Assembly (NCBI GenBank): GCA_963695075.1
Contig: CAVOFR010000007.1
Location: forward strand, 1,054,001-1,118,000
From: CAWCAL01 sp963695075
Lineage (GTDB): Bacteria > Actinomycetota > Acidimicrobiia > Acidimicrobiales > CAWCAL01
Length of the DNA: 64,000 nucleotides
Reading direction: 5' to 3'
The first letter of the stretch is position 1. The number at the start of each line of letters is the position of its first letter. Under the pieces are notes generated by a model that was not told the origin of the DNA, did no database searches, and was given only the letters and a program-made list of their open reading frames with translations. Shown here one piece after another: positions 40,316 to 48,937 of the stretch. Made by a program: the position numbers and the translations under genes.

Positions 40316-41652
40316 CACTCCTCTTCGCCGGTGTCGCCCGACTCGGTCGGGACGTCGGCCTGGGCCTGGTCATCTGCGGGGTCCGCGAGCGTGGGGATGC
40401 GACCGGTGCAGTCGAGGAGCCCGTCACAGGCCGCCACGATGTTCGGAGCGAACGTGACCGCTCCCGGATCGAAGTTCAACGGCGCATAGTCGGTGCTGAC
40501 CATGGCGAGGACCTCACCGTTCCCGGTGAGTACGGGGCCACCCCGGTAGGCGGTGCCCACCGCAGCGGTGTGCTGGATGCCGACAGCTGACACGTCGATG
40601 ACCAGCCCGGGGCTGACCGATGCGCCCTGCGACCCGAGGCCACCGGCGGCATAGATCCGCGTGCCGATCGGATTGCGGGCCAGCTCCTGGGAGGCCCAGG
40701 GCAGCACCGGAAGATCGCCCTCCTCGACGGTGAGCACGGCCAGGTCGGTCGCTTCGTCCCACTGCCAGAGCTCGGCCTCGATCTCACGGTCGGCGGCCGT
40801 GAGCGTGATGGCCGGTCGAGGCTCCTGCACGCCGGCCTTGATCACCGCATAGGACGTCACGAGGTAGCTCCGGTTGGCGTCCGAGCCGACCACGAAGGCC
40901 GAGCCCGCGGCGGCCCGACCGTCCTCGTCGAGGGTGTTCACGAAGAACACCGATGGAGCGACCATGGTGGCCAGTTCGGTCGTCGAGGAGGACTCCTCGG
41001 TCAGCTCGCGAAGCGGCACGAGCCGCTCCTCGATCTCTGCCGCCGCCGTCTCGCTCTGCTCGGTGATCTGGTCGCTCGCTTCCTTGAAGCGACTCTCGAA
41101 CTCGGTGGTGAACTGGGCGACCGATTCCTCGGTCTCCTTCAGTCGGAAGTCGTACCAGGTGTAGAGGACGGTGCCGGCGAAGGCCGCGCCGATGGCCACG
41201 GCCACGAGGAGCAGGACCGTGCCGATGATCGTGCGGGGGAGGATCCGGTGGCGCCGCTTGCGATAGCGTCGCGACCACTTCTCGTCGCGGATCCGCTGTC
41301 GTTCCTGTCGCTTGAGGTAGCCGTCGACGCGGTGGGCCCGCCATCGATCGGCCACACCGACCGGCTCGTCGGCGTCGGCGTCGAAGGCGGGTTCGGGGTC
41401 GATGGCGGGTTCGGCGTCGGTGTCGGCCGGACCCGACGTTGCCCCAGCGGGTGGGGGTCCATCGTGGGTCGGCGGGGTGGCGTCGGTCGCTTCACGATCG
41501 GATGGCGGCGCGTCGGATCTGGGCCCGAGGGGAGTCCGAACGCGGGGAGCTTCACCTTCGTCGTCGACCTCCTCACCTTCGTCGTCGAAGGTGAGGAGGT
41601 CGACGCCGTCGGGGGGTGGCTCGTTGTGGGTGTCAGGGGGTGTCTCGGTCAT
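40315..41652 (-). CDS. Membrane-anchored HtrA-like protein with degenerate catalytic triad
   Basis: A 445-residue protein. An acidic Pro/Asp-rich cytoplasmic N-terminus (1-100) is followed by a basic stretch and one TM helix (about 141-165, IIGTVLLLVAVAIGAAFAGT). A coiled coil (about 172-220) leads to a trypsin-like chymotrypsin-fold domain. Of the triad only Asp303 (TDLAVLTVE) remains: the His position reads VTSYAVI (Ala269) and the Ser position reads YRGGPVL (Arg370), where active HtrA has GNSGGP. It is therefore probably a non-proteolytic sensor or scaffold. It lies 21 bp downstream of the PBP gene in the same transcript, so a cell-envelope role is likely. Confidence 0.83.
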   Translation of the reverse strand: MTETPPDTHNEPPPDGVDLLTFDDEGEEVDDEGEAPRVRTPLGPRSDAPPSDREATDATPPTHDGPPPAGATSGPADTDAEPAIDPEPAFDADADEPVGVADRWRAHRVDGYLKRQERQRIRDEKWSRRYRKRRHRILPRTIIGTVLLLVAVAIGAAFAGTVLYTWYDFRLKETEESVAQFTTEFESRFKEASDQITEQSETAAAEIEERLVPLRELTEESSSTTELATMVAPSVFFVNTLDEDGRAAAGSAFVVGSDANRSYLVTSYAVIKAGVQEPRPAITLTAADREIEAELWQWDEATDLAVLTVEEGDLPVLPWASQELARNPIGTRIYAAGGLGSQGASVSPGLVIDVSAVGIQHTAAVGTAYRGGPVLTGNGEVLAMVSTDYAPLNFDPGAVTFAPNIVAACDGLLDCTGRIPTLADPADDQAQADVPTESGDTGEEE

Positions 41653-41673
41653 GAGGCTCTCTCGCGCTCGGGA

Positions 41674-44040
41674 TCAGGGTGGCGTCGTGGTGGTCGTGGT
41701 CGGTGCGGAAGTGCTCGTCGTGTTCTCGGGTTCCGAGGTCGTGGTCGTCGGTGGTTCGGTCGTCGGAGTGGGCTCGGTGGTGGTGGTCACGGCCAAGGGG
41801 TCGAAGACCCGCGGAGGAAGGATGGTGGTGGTGTTGCGGCTTCCGGGGGGGAGGGCATCGACGCACTGACCACCGCAGCCGTTGCCGATGCCGGCCGGGA
41901 GGCGACGTCCACCGACACCGATTCCTCGGGTGGCGACACCGCCGGATCCGCTGACCGCCTTGTCGGTGAACTCGGTGATCGGTGGGGGGAGCTCACCTGG
42001 CTCGGGGAACTCGAGCTCGGGCTCACCCTCGAGCGCGGCGGACATGAATCGGCCCCACGTGCGAGCGGGCAGCTCACCCCCCTCCATGGTTCCCCATGCC
42101 GGCAGGCGCACCGTCCTGGCGCCGTCGGAGTGGCCGATCCACACGGCTGTGGCCAGCTGTGGTGTGTACCCGACGAACCAGGCCGCTCGATTGAGCTGGG
42201 CCGTGCCGGTCTTGCCGGCCGCCGGACGGCCGATCTCCGCTCGTCTGCCCGTCCCGCCGGCGATCACCCCGGTGAGGATGTCGCTCACAGTGTCGGCGAT
42301 GGCGGCGTCGAGGACCCGTTCGCCCGCCGGTGCCGCGTTGTCCTCGATCAGGTTGCCGGCTTCGTCCTCGACCCGCAGGACCGGTGTCGGATCCCGGTGC
42401 CGGCCCGATGCCGCGAAGGTGGCGAAGCCCGAGGCCATGTCGAGTGGACTCGCTTCGTATGCGCCCAGCGTGATGCTGACGCCGTAATAGTTGTCGTCGC
42501 GGGGCTTGATCCGGGTGACGCCGAGTCGATTCGCCATCTCGGCGACGTTGTCCGGGCCGACGTCGTACGCGACCTGGGCGAAGACGGTGTTCGTGGAGCG
42601 GGCGGTGGCCTCCCGGAGCGTGAGACGACCGGCCGAGTTGCCGCCACGGACGTCGCAGTCCCGTCCCGTGCAGTTGGGGATGACCCACGTTCCGGGAGAG
42701 GAGTAGACGGTGTCGGGGGTAGCGCCTCGTTCCAACGCGGTGGCGAGGGTGAACGGCTTGAACGACGATCCCGGCTGGAACCCGGTGGTGCCGCCGGTAG
42801 CGAGGTTGACCTGGCTGGCATTGAAGTCCCGCCCGCCGACGAGCGCCCGGACGTGGCCGGTTCGAGGGTCGATCGACACGAGCGACATCTCGAGCGGCGA
42901 TTCGGTTCCTTCCATCGCCTCGCCGACGGTGTCGAGGGCCAACTGTTGCACGGCCGGATCGAGGGTGGTCGTGACCTGGAGTCCTCCGCGGTAGAGAGCA
43001 TCGTGTCCGTACCGGTCCTCGAGGTACTGGCGGGCGAAGTCCACGAAGTAGGGATAGGCCGAGGCTCCCTGGACGGGCGGGGGATGGACCCAGGTGGCCG
43101 GCTCCCACTCGAATCCTTCGCTCACCAGGCGGACCTCGAGCTCGATCGCCTCTTCGTACTGGGCCTGGGTGATGAAATCCTCGGTGAGCATCTGCTGGAG
43201 GACCCGTTTGCGCTCGGCTTCGGCCTTCATCGCGTTGGTTCTCGGCGCGTTGCGCGAGGGCGAACGGATCACGCCGGCGATGAGGGCGGCCTCACTGAGG
43301 TGCAGGTCGCTCACGTTCTTGCCGAACCAGGACTCTGCGGCGGCTCCGATGCCGTAGAGACCGTCGCCGAAGTAGGCGGTGTCTAGGTAGAGGAAGAGGA
43401 TCTCGTCCTTGTAGACCGTCGAGCCGAGCTCGTCCTCGAGCCTGGCCTCGAGCTGCATCGACATCAGTGCTTCGTTGAGCTTGCGCTCGTAGGTCCGCTC
43501 GCCCGTCGTGAAGGCGTTCTTGACGTACTGCTGGGTGATCGTCGAACCACCCTGGACGACATCGCCCTCCTGGTAGTTCTCCAGGGCGGCACGAGCCACG
43601 CCCAGAAGGTCCACTCCCCGATGATCGAAGAAGCGGCGGTCCTCGGCCGCGACCACGGCTTCCTTCATGACCTGGGGGACGTCGTCGCGTCCGACCGGCC
43701 GGGTCAGGTCGAACTCGCGGAAGATCGCGATCTGGTTGCCGTTGACGTCGAAGAGCTTGGACGGTCGGGCCGAGACCGTGGGGTTGGCCGTCTCGGGAAG
43801 ATCACCCGGGAGATACTTGGTGTCGATGTTGAGCACGGTCCAGACCGCAACGGCCGAGGCCGCCACCGCGCCCGCGAGCAGACCGACCACGATGGCGATG
43901 CCCCACTTCCCGAAGGACTGGACGACGAGCCAGAGCCGGTCATACCACCGTTCGACACCGCGGGAGCGGGGGAGGGACCCCAGCTGGCGGCCCTTGCGGA
44001 TCCGCCGCTCGCGCCAGTTTGGCTGGGCGTCGGTCGGCAT
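41674..44040 (-). CDS. Bifunctional PBP1A-type peptidoglycan synthase
   Basis: A 788-residue class A penicillin-binding protein. An N-terminal TM helix (about 47-72) is followed by the GT51 glycosyltransferase: VAAEDRRFFDHRGVDLLG (catalytic Glu), QGGSTITQQYVKN and RKLNEALMSMQLE. The transpeptidase domain has SxxK in GSSFKPFT, SxN in RSTNTVFAQ and KTG in AGKTGTAQL. The tail is Thr/Pro/Ser-rich. The enzyme polymerises and crosslinks peptidoglycan outside the membrane. The start overlaps the upstream lipoprotein stop (TGATG), and the HtrA-like gene follows, so three envelope genes are co-expressed. Confidence 0.95.
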   Translation of the reverse strand: MPTDAQPNWRERRIRKGRQLGSLPRSRGVERWYDRLWLVVQSFGKWGIAIVVGLLAGAVAASAVAVWTVLNIDTKYLPGDLPETANPTVSARPSKLFDVNGNQIAIFREFDLTRPVGRDDVPQVMKEAVVAAEDRRFFDHRGVDLLGVARAALENYQEGDVVQGGSTITQQYVKNAFTTGERTYERKLNEALMSMQLEARLEDELGSTVYKDEILFLYLDTAYFGDGLYGIGAAAESWFGKNVSDLHLSEAALIAGVIRSPSRNAPRTNAMKAEAERKRVLQQMLTEDFITQAQYEEAIELEVRLVSEGFEWEPATWVHPPPVQGASAYPYFVDFARQYLEDRYGHDALYRGGLQVTTTLDPAVQQLALDTVGEAMEGTESPLEMSLVSIDPRTGHVRALVGGRDFNASQVNLATGGTTGFQPGSSFKPFTLATALERGATPDTVYSSPGTWVIPNCTGRDCDVRGGNSAGRLTLREATARSTNTVFAQVAYDVGPDNVAEMANRLGVTRIKPRDDNYYGVSITLGAYEASPLDMASGFATFAASGRHRDPTPVLRVEDEAGNLIEDNAAPAGERVLDAAIADTVSDILTGVIAGGTGRRAEIGRPAAGKTGTAQLNRAAWFVGYTPQLATAVWIGHSDGARTVRLPAWGTMEGGELPARTWGRFMSAALEGEPELEFPEPGELPPPITEFTDKAVSGSGGVATRGIGVGGRRLPAGIGNGCGGQCVDALPPGSRNTTTILPPRVFDPLAVTTTTEPTPTTEPPTTTTSEPENTTSTSAPTTTTTTPP

Positions 44041-45350
44041 CAGCCCACCAGCTCATAGGTGCATTTGGCCGGGCTACCGGCGGCACGCCGCAGGTCGCGG
44101 GCGGGCCACGGGAGCTGGAGCTCACCTCGGCCGGTGTGGGTCCCCCGGTTGGGGAGCCAGCCGACGATGTACCAGGCGTCGTAGGTGAAGCCACACGTAG
44201 CCGGCCCGTCGACCACCTGATAGCGACCGGCCGGAATCGCTCCGGGATGGGGCACCTTGAAGGTGTCGCCGGTCTTCAGGCTCGTGGAGGGAAGCGCGTC
44301 AGCACACGCAGGGAGGTCGATGGTGAAACGGACCAGCGTCGGAGCGGTGGGCTCGGTCGTCGGCGGGGCGGTCGTCGATGGTGAGCCCGGAGCGGGCCGG
44401 GGGTCGAGGGACTCCGGTCGCTCGGCTCGGAGGGTCACCGACTCGGCCCCCTTGGAGGTGCACTCGGCGGTCCATCGGGCCTGGCCGTCGTCGTCGGTGG
44501 TCCCGGTCTTCGACCCCTCGTTCACCCAACGGTCGGTCGACGGGAATTCGACGGTGACCCCCGGGAGTGGGACGTTCGTGATGCGACCGTTCCCGTCCAC
44601 CGACCCGGAGGTGACCCTGACGGTGAAGGTGGCCTTCTCCCCCAGCCGGGGCAGATCGGGGGCGAGATGCAGAGTCATGTCGAACCGGGACGGTTGTACC
44701 AGGGCCAGATCGACCGAGGCCGTGCTCCCGTTCTCGACGAAGACCGCCCCCGGTTCCGCAACAGCCAGATCCGGCTCGCGCCACGCCCGTACCCGGTAGC
44801 GACCGCCCGAGAGACTCCTTACCTGCCAGTAACCGTCCTCGTTGGTCGAGGTTTCGAGGCGTTGCTCGGCGATGGTCGTGACCCGTTCGAGCCGCACGGT
44901 GGCCTCGGGCACGGGGCGGCCGGCGGGGTCGGTGATGCGGCCCTCCAGGACGGTGCTGCCGTCGTCGATGTTGCGGAGGAACTGGGGGAGCGCCTTTCCT
45001 TCGAGGGGGGCGACGGCTCTGACGCGCAGGTCCTCGGCCGTGAGGCCGGGCACCGATGTGGTGCTGGTGGTCGTCTCGCCGGTGGCCGGCTCCGGTGGCG
45101 GAGGTTGGGTCGTGATCACCGGCAGGATCGGGCCTTGGCGGGGCCGGGCCGGTGGAAGGCTGTCTTCCTGGCCCGGAGGCTCGGGCAGGAGGTCGCACGC
45201 GGCGACGAGGGCCAGGAGTCCGATCAGGGCGAGAAGTCGCCGAGAGGGGGGATGGTGGTCACGCAGAGTGAAGAACATGGGGGCGATGGTCCAGGTGCGA
45301 CACACGCCAGGGCCCGCCGAAGAGGGGGGATGTCGCGAGCCGCCCGACAC
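44040..45350 (-). CDS. Envelope lipoprotein with carboxypeptidase-regulatory-like domain
   Basis: A protein of up to 436 residues. The lipobox LVAAC near residue 52 follows the hydrophobic core RRLLALIGLLALVAAC. GTG 45350 fits a leaderless message (TAGGCT -10, 6 nt upstream) but gives a long N-region; ATG 45278 gives a normal signal peptide. The mature part has a Pro/Thr linker, then a CarboxypepD_reg/Cna-B-like beta domain (VLEGRITDPAGRPVPEATVR, then NEDGYWQVRSLSGGRYRVRA) and a second Ig-like part (GVTVEFPSTDRWVNEGS). The C-terminus has Cys residues (CADALP, ATCGF, AKCTYE). It is coupled to the PBP gene (TGATG), suggesting a cell-wall-associated partner. Confidence 0.78.
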   Translation of the reverse strand: MSGGSRHPPSSAGPGVCRTWTIAPMFFTLRDHHPPSRRLLALIGLLALVAACDLLPEPPGQEDSLPPARPRQGPILPVITTQPPPPEPATGETTTSTTSVPGLTAEDLRVRAVAPLEGKALPQFLRNIDDGSTVLEGRITDPAGRPVPEATVRLERVTTIAEQRLETSTNEDGYWQVRSLSGGRYRVRAWREPDLAVAEPGAVFVENGSTASVDLALVQPSRFDMTLHLAPDLPRLGEKATFTVRVTSGSVDGNGRITNVPLPGVTVEFPSTDRWVNEGSKTGTTDDDGQARWTAECTSKGAESVTLRAERPESLDPRPAPGSPSTTAPPTTEPTAPTLVRFTIDLPACADALPSTSLKTGDTFKVPHPGAIPAGRYQVVDGPATCGFTYDAWYIVGWLPNRGTHTGRGELQLPWPARDLRRAAGSPAKCTYELVG

Positions 45351-45362
45351 CGTCAGAGCCTA
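45351..45362 (-). promoter_or_regulatory. -10 element upstream of envelope operon
   Basis: On the minus strand TAGGCT (45362-45357) is followed by exactly CTGACG and GTG at 45350. It probably drives the lipoprotein-PBP-protease operon. Confidence 0.45.
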
Positions 45363-45427
45363 CCGGTGCCACCCATACGGTTGGCGGCACCCGGGCCGGT
45401 CTGGTTCCCGGTCTCAGGCCCGGCGGT

Positions 45428-46858
45428 CTAGATGGTGAAGCGCACGATGCGCTGCTCCGGGTCGGCCTCGGTGAGCACAACCGAAACCTCGTGGCCGGGT
45501 TCGGTGTCGCCCGGGTCGTCGAGATCGGCCACGACGGCTGGCTCCCGAAGCAGGATGGTGCCCCGGCCGTCGTCGTCGACCGCCGTGAGCACTGCGCCGA
45601 ATCGGCGCCCGACCTGGTCTTCGAGCACCAGCGCTTCGGTGAGATCGAGCACGTTGCGCTCGAGTGTCGATTCGCGGCTCCGGGCCCGGCCCATGATCGA
45701 GGGGAGTGCGGGCATGCCGGCGATCACCCAGTCGGGCGGACGCCTCGAACCGCAGATGGAGAGGGCGATCTCGCCCGCGTATCGATCGACGATCCGGCGG
45801 AGGGGCGCCGTGACATGCGCATAGGGAGCGGCGATCGCGGAGTGTTCGTGCTGACCGGGTGTCTCACCGTCGAACGTGATGTAGCCGGCGCCCCGCAGCG
45901 CCCGCACGGCCAAGGTCAGGAACGCGGCGTGTGACGGATCGTCGGGATGGAGGTGCCGGACCGCGTCGGCGTAGCACTCGTCGTCGTCCCAGCTGATGCG
46001 GAGCGAACGAGCTGATGCCCGCAGGCCGGTCAGGACCTCGGTTCGGGGTGGAGGGAGCGTACGGAGTATGCCGACTCCGGCGTCGACCATGAGCTCGGCG
46101 GCAGCCATGCCGGCCAGCAGGGAGACCTGGGCGTTCCATCGCTCGACCGGTATGGGCTCGTCGTAGCGGAGCTCGAACCCGTCGCCGACGGCGATGATCT
46201 CCTGGGTCGGCAGGTTCAGCGAGACGCCACCCCGGTCGGCCTCGATCTCCAGGCGCATGCGCCCGATGTCGCGGAGAAGGGAGAGGCTCGCTCCCGACGT
46301 CCGGCTGTCGATCTGGTGTTGGACTTCCCCGTAGGCCATCTTGGCTCGGACCTGGACAGTCGCCCGCACGACCTCTGCTTCTTCGAGGATCCCGTCGGCG
46401 TCGAGATCGAGCCGCCAGAGCAGCGCCGGCCGCTCGCCTTCGGGGAGCAGGCTGGCCGAGCCCTCCGACAACACCTCCGGGTGCAGGGAGGCTCGACGAT
46501 CGGGAGCGTAGAGCGTGACCCCTCGCTCCGCGCTCTCGAGGTCGACGGTCCCGCCCGGGGTGACGAACGCCGCGACATCGGCGATGGCGTACCAGATCCG
46601 GACCCCGGCGCCGCGGCGTTCGGCGGCATAGGCCTGGTCGAGGTCGAGGCTGTCCGGTGGGTCGATGGTGACCAGGTCGAGACCGGTGTGGTCCTCGCGT
46701 GGTCCCAACGCTCGGGGACCGGCCGCTGCCGCCCGTTCGGCTTCGGCCTGGACCGCGGCGGGAAACCCGTCGGGGATGCGCATCTCATTCCGGAGCTCGC
46801 CGAGGCAGGTGGCCACACGGTCGGATTCGACACGGTACCGGACCCGGGAGACGGGCAT
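45428..46858 (-). CDS. RNB-domain exoribonuclease (RNase II/R-like)
   Basis: A 476-residue protein centred on an RNB domain: HTGLDLVTIDPPDSLDLDQA provides the Mg-binding Asp cluster, IWYAIADVAAFV and YAHVTAPLRRIVDRY are standard RNB blocks. The N-terminal cold-shock domains of RNase R are missing and the C-terminal S1 part is short (GTILLREPAVVADLDDP), so it is the short actinobacterial form. It degrades RNA 3' to 5' in the cytoplasm. The start lies 1 bp after the sucrase/ferredoxin-like stop, so both are co-transcribed. Confidence 0.9.
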   Translation of the reverse strand: MPVSRVRYRVESDRVATCLGELRNEMRIPDGFPAAVQAEAERAAAAGPRALGPREDHTGLDLVTIDPPDSLDLDQAYAAERRGAGVRIWYAIADVAAFVTPGGTVDLESAERGVTLYAPDRRASLHPEVLSEGSASLLPEGERPALLWRLDLDADGILEEAEVVRATVQVRAKMAYGEVQHQIDSRTSGASLSLLRDIGRMRLEIEADRGGVSLNLPTQEIIAVGDGFELRYDEPIPVERWNAQVSLLAGMAAAELMVDAGVGILRTLPPPRTEVLTGLRASARSLRISWDDDECYADAVRHLHPDDPSHAAFLTLAVRALRGAGYITFDGETPGQHEHSAIAAPYAHVTAPLRRIVDRYAGEIALSICGSRRPPDWVIAGMPALPSIMGRARSRESTLERNVLDLTEALVLEDQVGRRFGAVLTAVDDDGRGTILLREPAVVADLDDPGDTEPGHEVSVVLTEADPEQRIVRFTI

Positions 46859-46859
46859 G

Positions 46860-47816
46860 TCAGTGTTGGTCGACGGTGGTCACGGCGAACCGAGGATCGG
46901 ACTTGGTGGCTTCGGCGATCGGGCTCATGCAAAGTGGCTGGGGTGTGAACCCGGTGTGTTCGACCGTGATGGTCCAGTTCCGGTCGCCCGTCGCGATCTC
47001 GAACCGGCCCGTCTGGTCCACCGTTGGTTCGGCCACGGCGAAGACCTGCCGAGGAGCATCGAAGAGACTCCAGCCGACTCGGGCCGCGACGGCAGCTTCG
47101 GCCACCTGTGCAGCCGGGCCCGGCATGGCGATCGAGCCCCTGAAGTACGGCAACAGTTCGACGAAGGGCACCCGGCGGGTGATGATCGCGTCGAGCGTCT
47201 CGTCGTCGAGGTGACCCCAGCAGGTGCCGGTGGGCAGCAGGATGGCCGTCGGCGCGAAGCGGTGACCGCCGGTGTGGCTCGCCCGGTGGACGTCGAGATG
47301 GGACCACCGCGCCGACACCGCTCGGTGCAACGTCGTTCCGAGATTCCCGCAACAACGGTCGCGCGATCCGTGGGTACAGATGAGCAGGTCGTCCCGGTCC
47401 AGGCCGTCGGCTTGGGTCGGATGGGTCGGGTCGGCACCCTTCGCCAGGGTCTCGGCCAAGCCGCCGGCCTGCTCGGAGGAGACGCGGTAAACGGTCTTGG
47501 AGAACGGCGTGGCCAGCGTGCCGCGGCGCTGATAGGAGATCACGGTTGTCAAGTCGTTGCCCGGCGCGGAGTCACGCCCTTCCGGGGGAACGATCGCGAA
47601 CGGGCGGATCGCTCGGGCATCGACTGCGCTTCCCGCCAGGGCGGCCGGGCCGAGGACGGGGTCCTCACTCACGTCGCGCGGCCACGGCAGCGCGCGCTCG
47701 ACCAGAACGAGACCGGCCAGGGACAGGGCGGTGCCGACGGGTTCGAGTTGTTGGTCGCGGGCCTGTTGCGCGCAATGCAGGTCGATCGGGTCGACGTCGT
47801 TTCTCCTGTTGCCCAT
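46860..47816 (-). CDS. Sucrase/ferredoxin-like family protein (thioredoxin-like 2Fe-2S)
   Basis: A 318-residue protein of the sucrase/ferredoxin-like (Apd1/Aim32-type) family. Cluster motifs are DDLLICTHGSRDRCCG (Cys ligands) and the characteristic HTGGHRFAPTAILLP with HxGGH. The N-terminal half is the variable part (DVSEDPVLGPAALAGSAVDA). These proteins hold a [2Fe-2S] cluster with Cys/His ligands and have a redox or stress role; no specific reaction is established. It is divergent from the CrtC-like gene with only 17 bp between starts, and precedes the RNB gene by 1 bp. Confidence 0.85.
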   Translation of the reverse strand: MGNRRNDVDPIDLHCAQQARDQQLEPVGTALSLAGLVLVERALPWPRDVSEDPVLGPAALAGSAVDARAIRPFAIVPPEGRDSAPGNDLTTVISYQRRGTLATPFSKTVYRVSSEQAGGLAETLAKGADPTHPTQADGLDRDDLLICTHGSRDRCCGNLGTTLHRAVSARWSHLDVHRASHTGGHRFAPTAILLPTGTCWGHLDDETLDAIITRRVPFVELLPYFRGSIAMPGPAAQVAEAAVAARVGWSLFDAPRQVFAVAEPTVDQTGRFEIATGDRNWTITVEHTGFTPQPLCMSPIAEATKSDPRFAVTTVDQH

Positions 47817-47833
47817 CGCGGCCTACGGTATCC
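47817..47833. promoter_or_regulatory. Very compact bidirectional promoter
   Basis: Seventeen base pairs separate divergent ATG codons. TACGGTA (47824-47830) fits TANNNTA on both strands: TACGGT on plus, 4 nt before ATG 47834 or 7 nt before GTG 47837; TACCGT on minus, 8 nt before the other ATG. Confidence 0.45.
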
Positions 47834-48937
47834 ATGGTGATCACGTCCTTCGATGACTACCCCGTCCACCAGGTCGCCGAACCGATTCGGCATGCGCAGA
47901 CCAGCGACCGGAACTTCTACGACCGCTACTACTTCAATGCCCATGCCCGCGATGCCGAGCAGTTCATCGTGGTCGGGTTCGGGCAGTACCCGAATCTCGG
48001 CGTGCAGGATGGGTTCGCGGTGGTGAGCCGAGGCGACCTGCACCGCGTCGTTCGGGCATCGGCCGAGCTCAACGACCGGAGCGACAGCAGGATCGGCCCC
48101 CTGAGCATCGAGGTCGTCGAGCCTCTCGAACGACTGAGGGTGCGTTGCGATGCACCCGAGCACGGCCTCCAGCTCGACCTCCGGTGGAACGCTACGTCGA
48201 TCGCCCACGAGGAGCCGAGGCACTACATCCGCAAGAACGGCCGAGTCCTGTTCGACACCTGCCGTTTCGCTCAGTTGGGTTCGTGGTCGGGCGAGGTTCG
48301 GTTGGGCGACGAATCGATCGACGTCACGGCCGAAAAGTGGATGGGCTCGCGGGACAGATCGTGGGGCATACGTCCGGTGGGCGAACCGGAGCCCCCGGGA
48401 ATCCGCGGTGGCGAGGGGCAGATGAGCGGGATGTGGAACTACTGCCCAGCGCGCTTCGACGAGTACTCGCTGGTCTACATGCTCAACGAGACCGACGTCG
48501 GCGAGCGGACAATCGAAGAGGCCGTCCGGATCTGGGACGATCCCGCCCGAGGGGTCGAGTGGTTGGGGCGCCCGGAACACGATCATGTCGTCACCGGAGG
48601 TACTCGCATCATCGAGAAGGCGGTGGTCCGCTTCCCCGATGCGACCGACGGTCCGCTCGAGCTCGTCGGCACACCGATGGCTCGGTGTTTCCTCGGGGTC
48701 GGGACCGGATACGGACTGGATGACGACTGGCGGCACGGCATGTATCAGGGGCCTCTGGTGGTGCAGGGTCTGGACTTCTCCAACGAGGAGATGGGTCCCC
48801 TCGGTCAGTATGTGATCGTCGAGAACTCAGCTCGGTTCGAGCTCGGAGGAGATGTCGGCTACGGCATGATCGAGCACGGATTCTGGGGCGGCTACCGTCG
48901 CTATGGGATGGAGGGGGCGGCCGGACTCGCTCCCTGA
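47834..48937 (+). CDS. CrtC/AttH-like lipocalin-fold protein of unknown function
   Basis: A 367-residue protein of beta-rich character: RNFYDRYYFNAHARDAEQFI, FGQYPNLGVQDGFAVV, EKWMGSRDRSWGIRPVG, GMWNYCPARFDEYSLVYM and YGMIEHGFWGGYRRYGMEG. The SWGIR-P and W-Y patterns recall the hydroxyneurosporene-synthase/AttH-like double lipocalin families, often found near lipid or terpenoid genes in actinobacteria. No enzyme activity can be assigned. ATG 47834 (or GTG 47837) follows a TACGGT -10. The 3' end overlaps the convergent methyltransferase gene by 37 bp. Confidence 0.7.
   Translation: MVITSFDDYPVHQVAEPIRHAQTSDRNFYDRYYFNAHARDAEQFIVVGFGQYPNLGVQDGFAVVSRGDLHRVVRASAELNDRSDSRIGPLSIEVVEPLERLRVRCDAPEHGLQLDLRWNATSIAHEEPRHYIRKNGRVLFDTCRFAQLGSWSGEVRLGDESIDVTAEKWMGSRDRSWGIRPVGEPEPPGIRGGEGQMSGMWNYCPARFDEYSLVYMLNETDVGERTIEEAVRIWDDPARGVEWLGRPEHDHVVTGGTRIIEKAVVRFPDATDGPLELVGTPMARCFLGVGTGYGLDDDWRHGMYQGPLVVQGLDFSNEEMGPLGQYVIVENSARFELGGDVGYGMIEHGFWGGYRRYGMEGAAGLAP

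Noticed and set aside
41248..43386. Long plus-strand open frame of about 700 codons opposite the PBP gene
   Set aside because: Antisense to a PBP with all catalytic motifs; a high-GC third-position effect keeps the opposite strand open.
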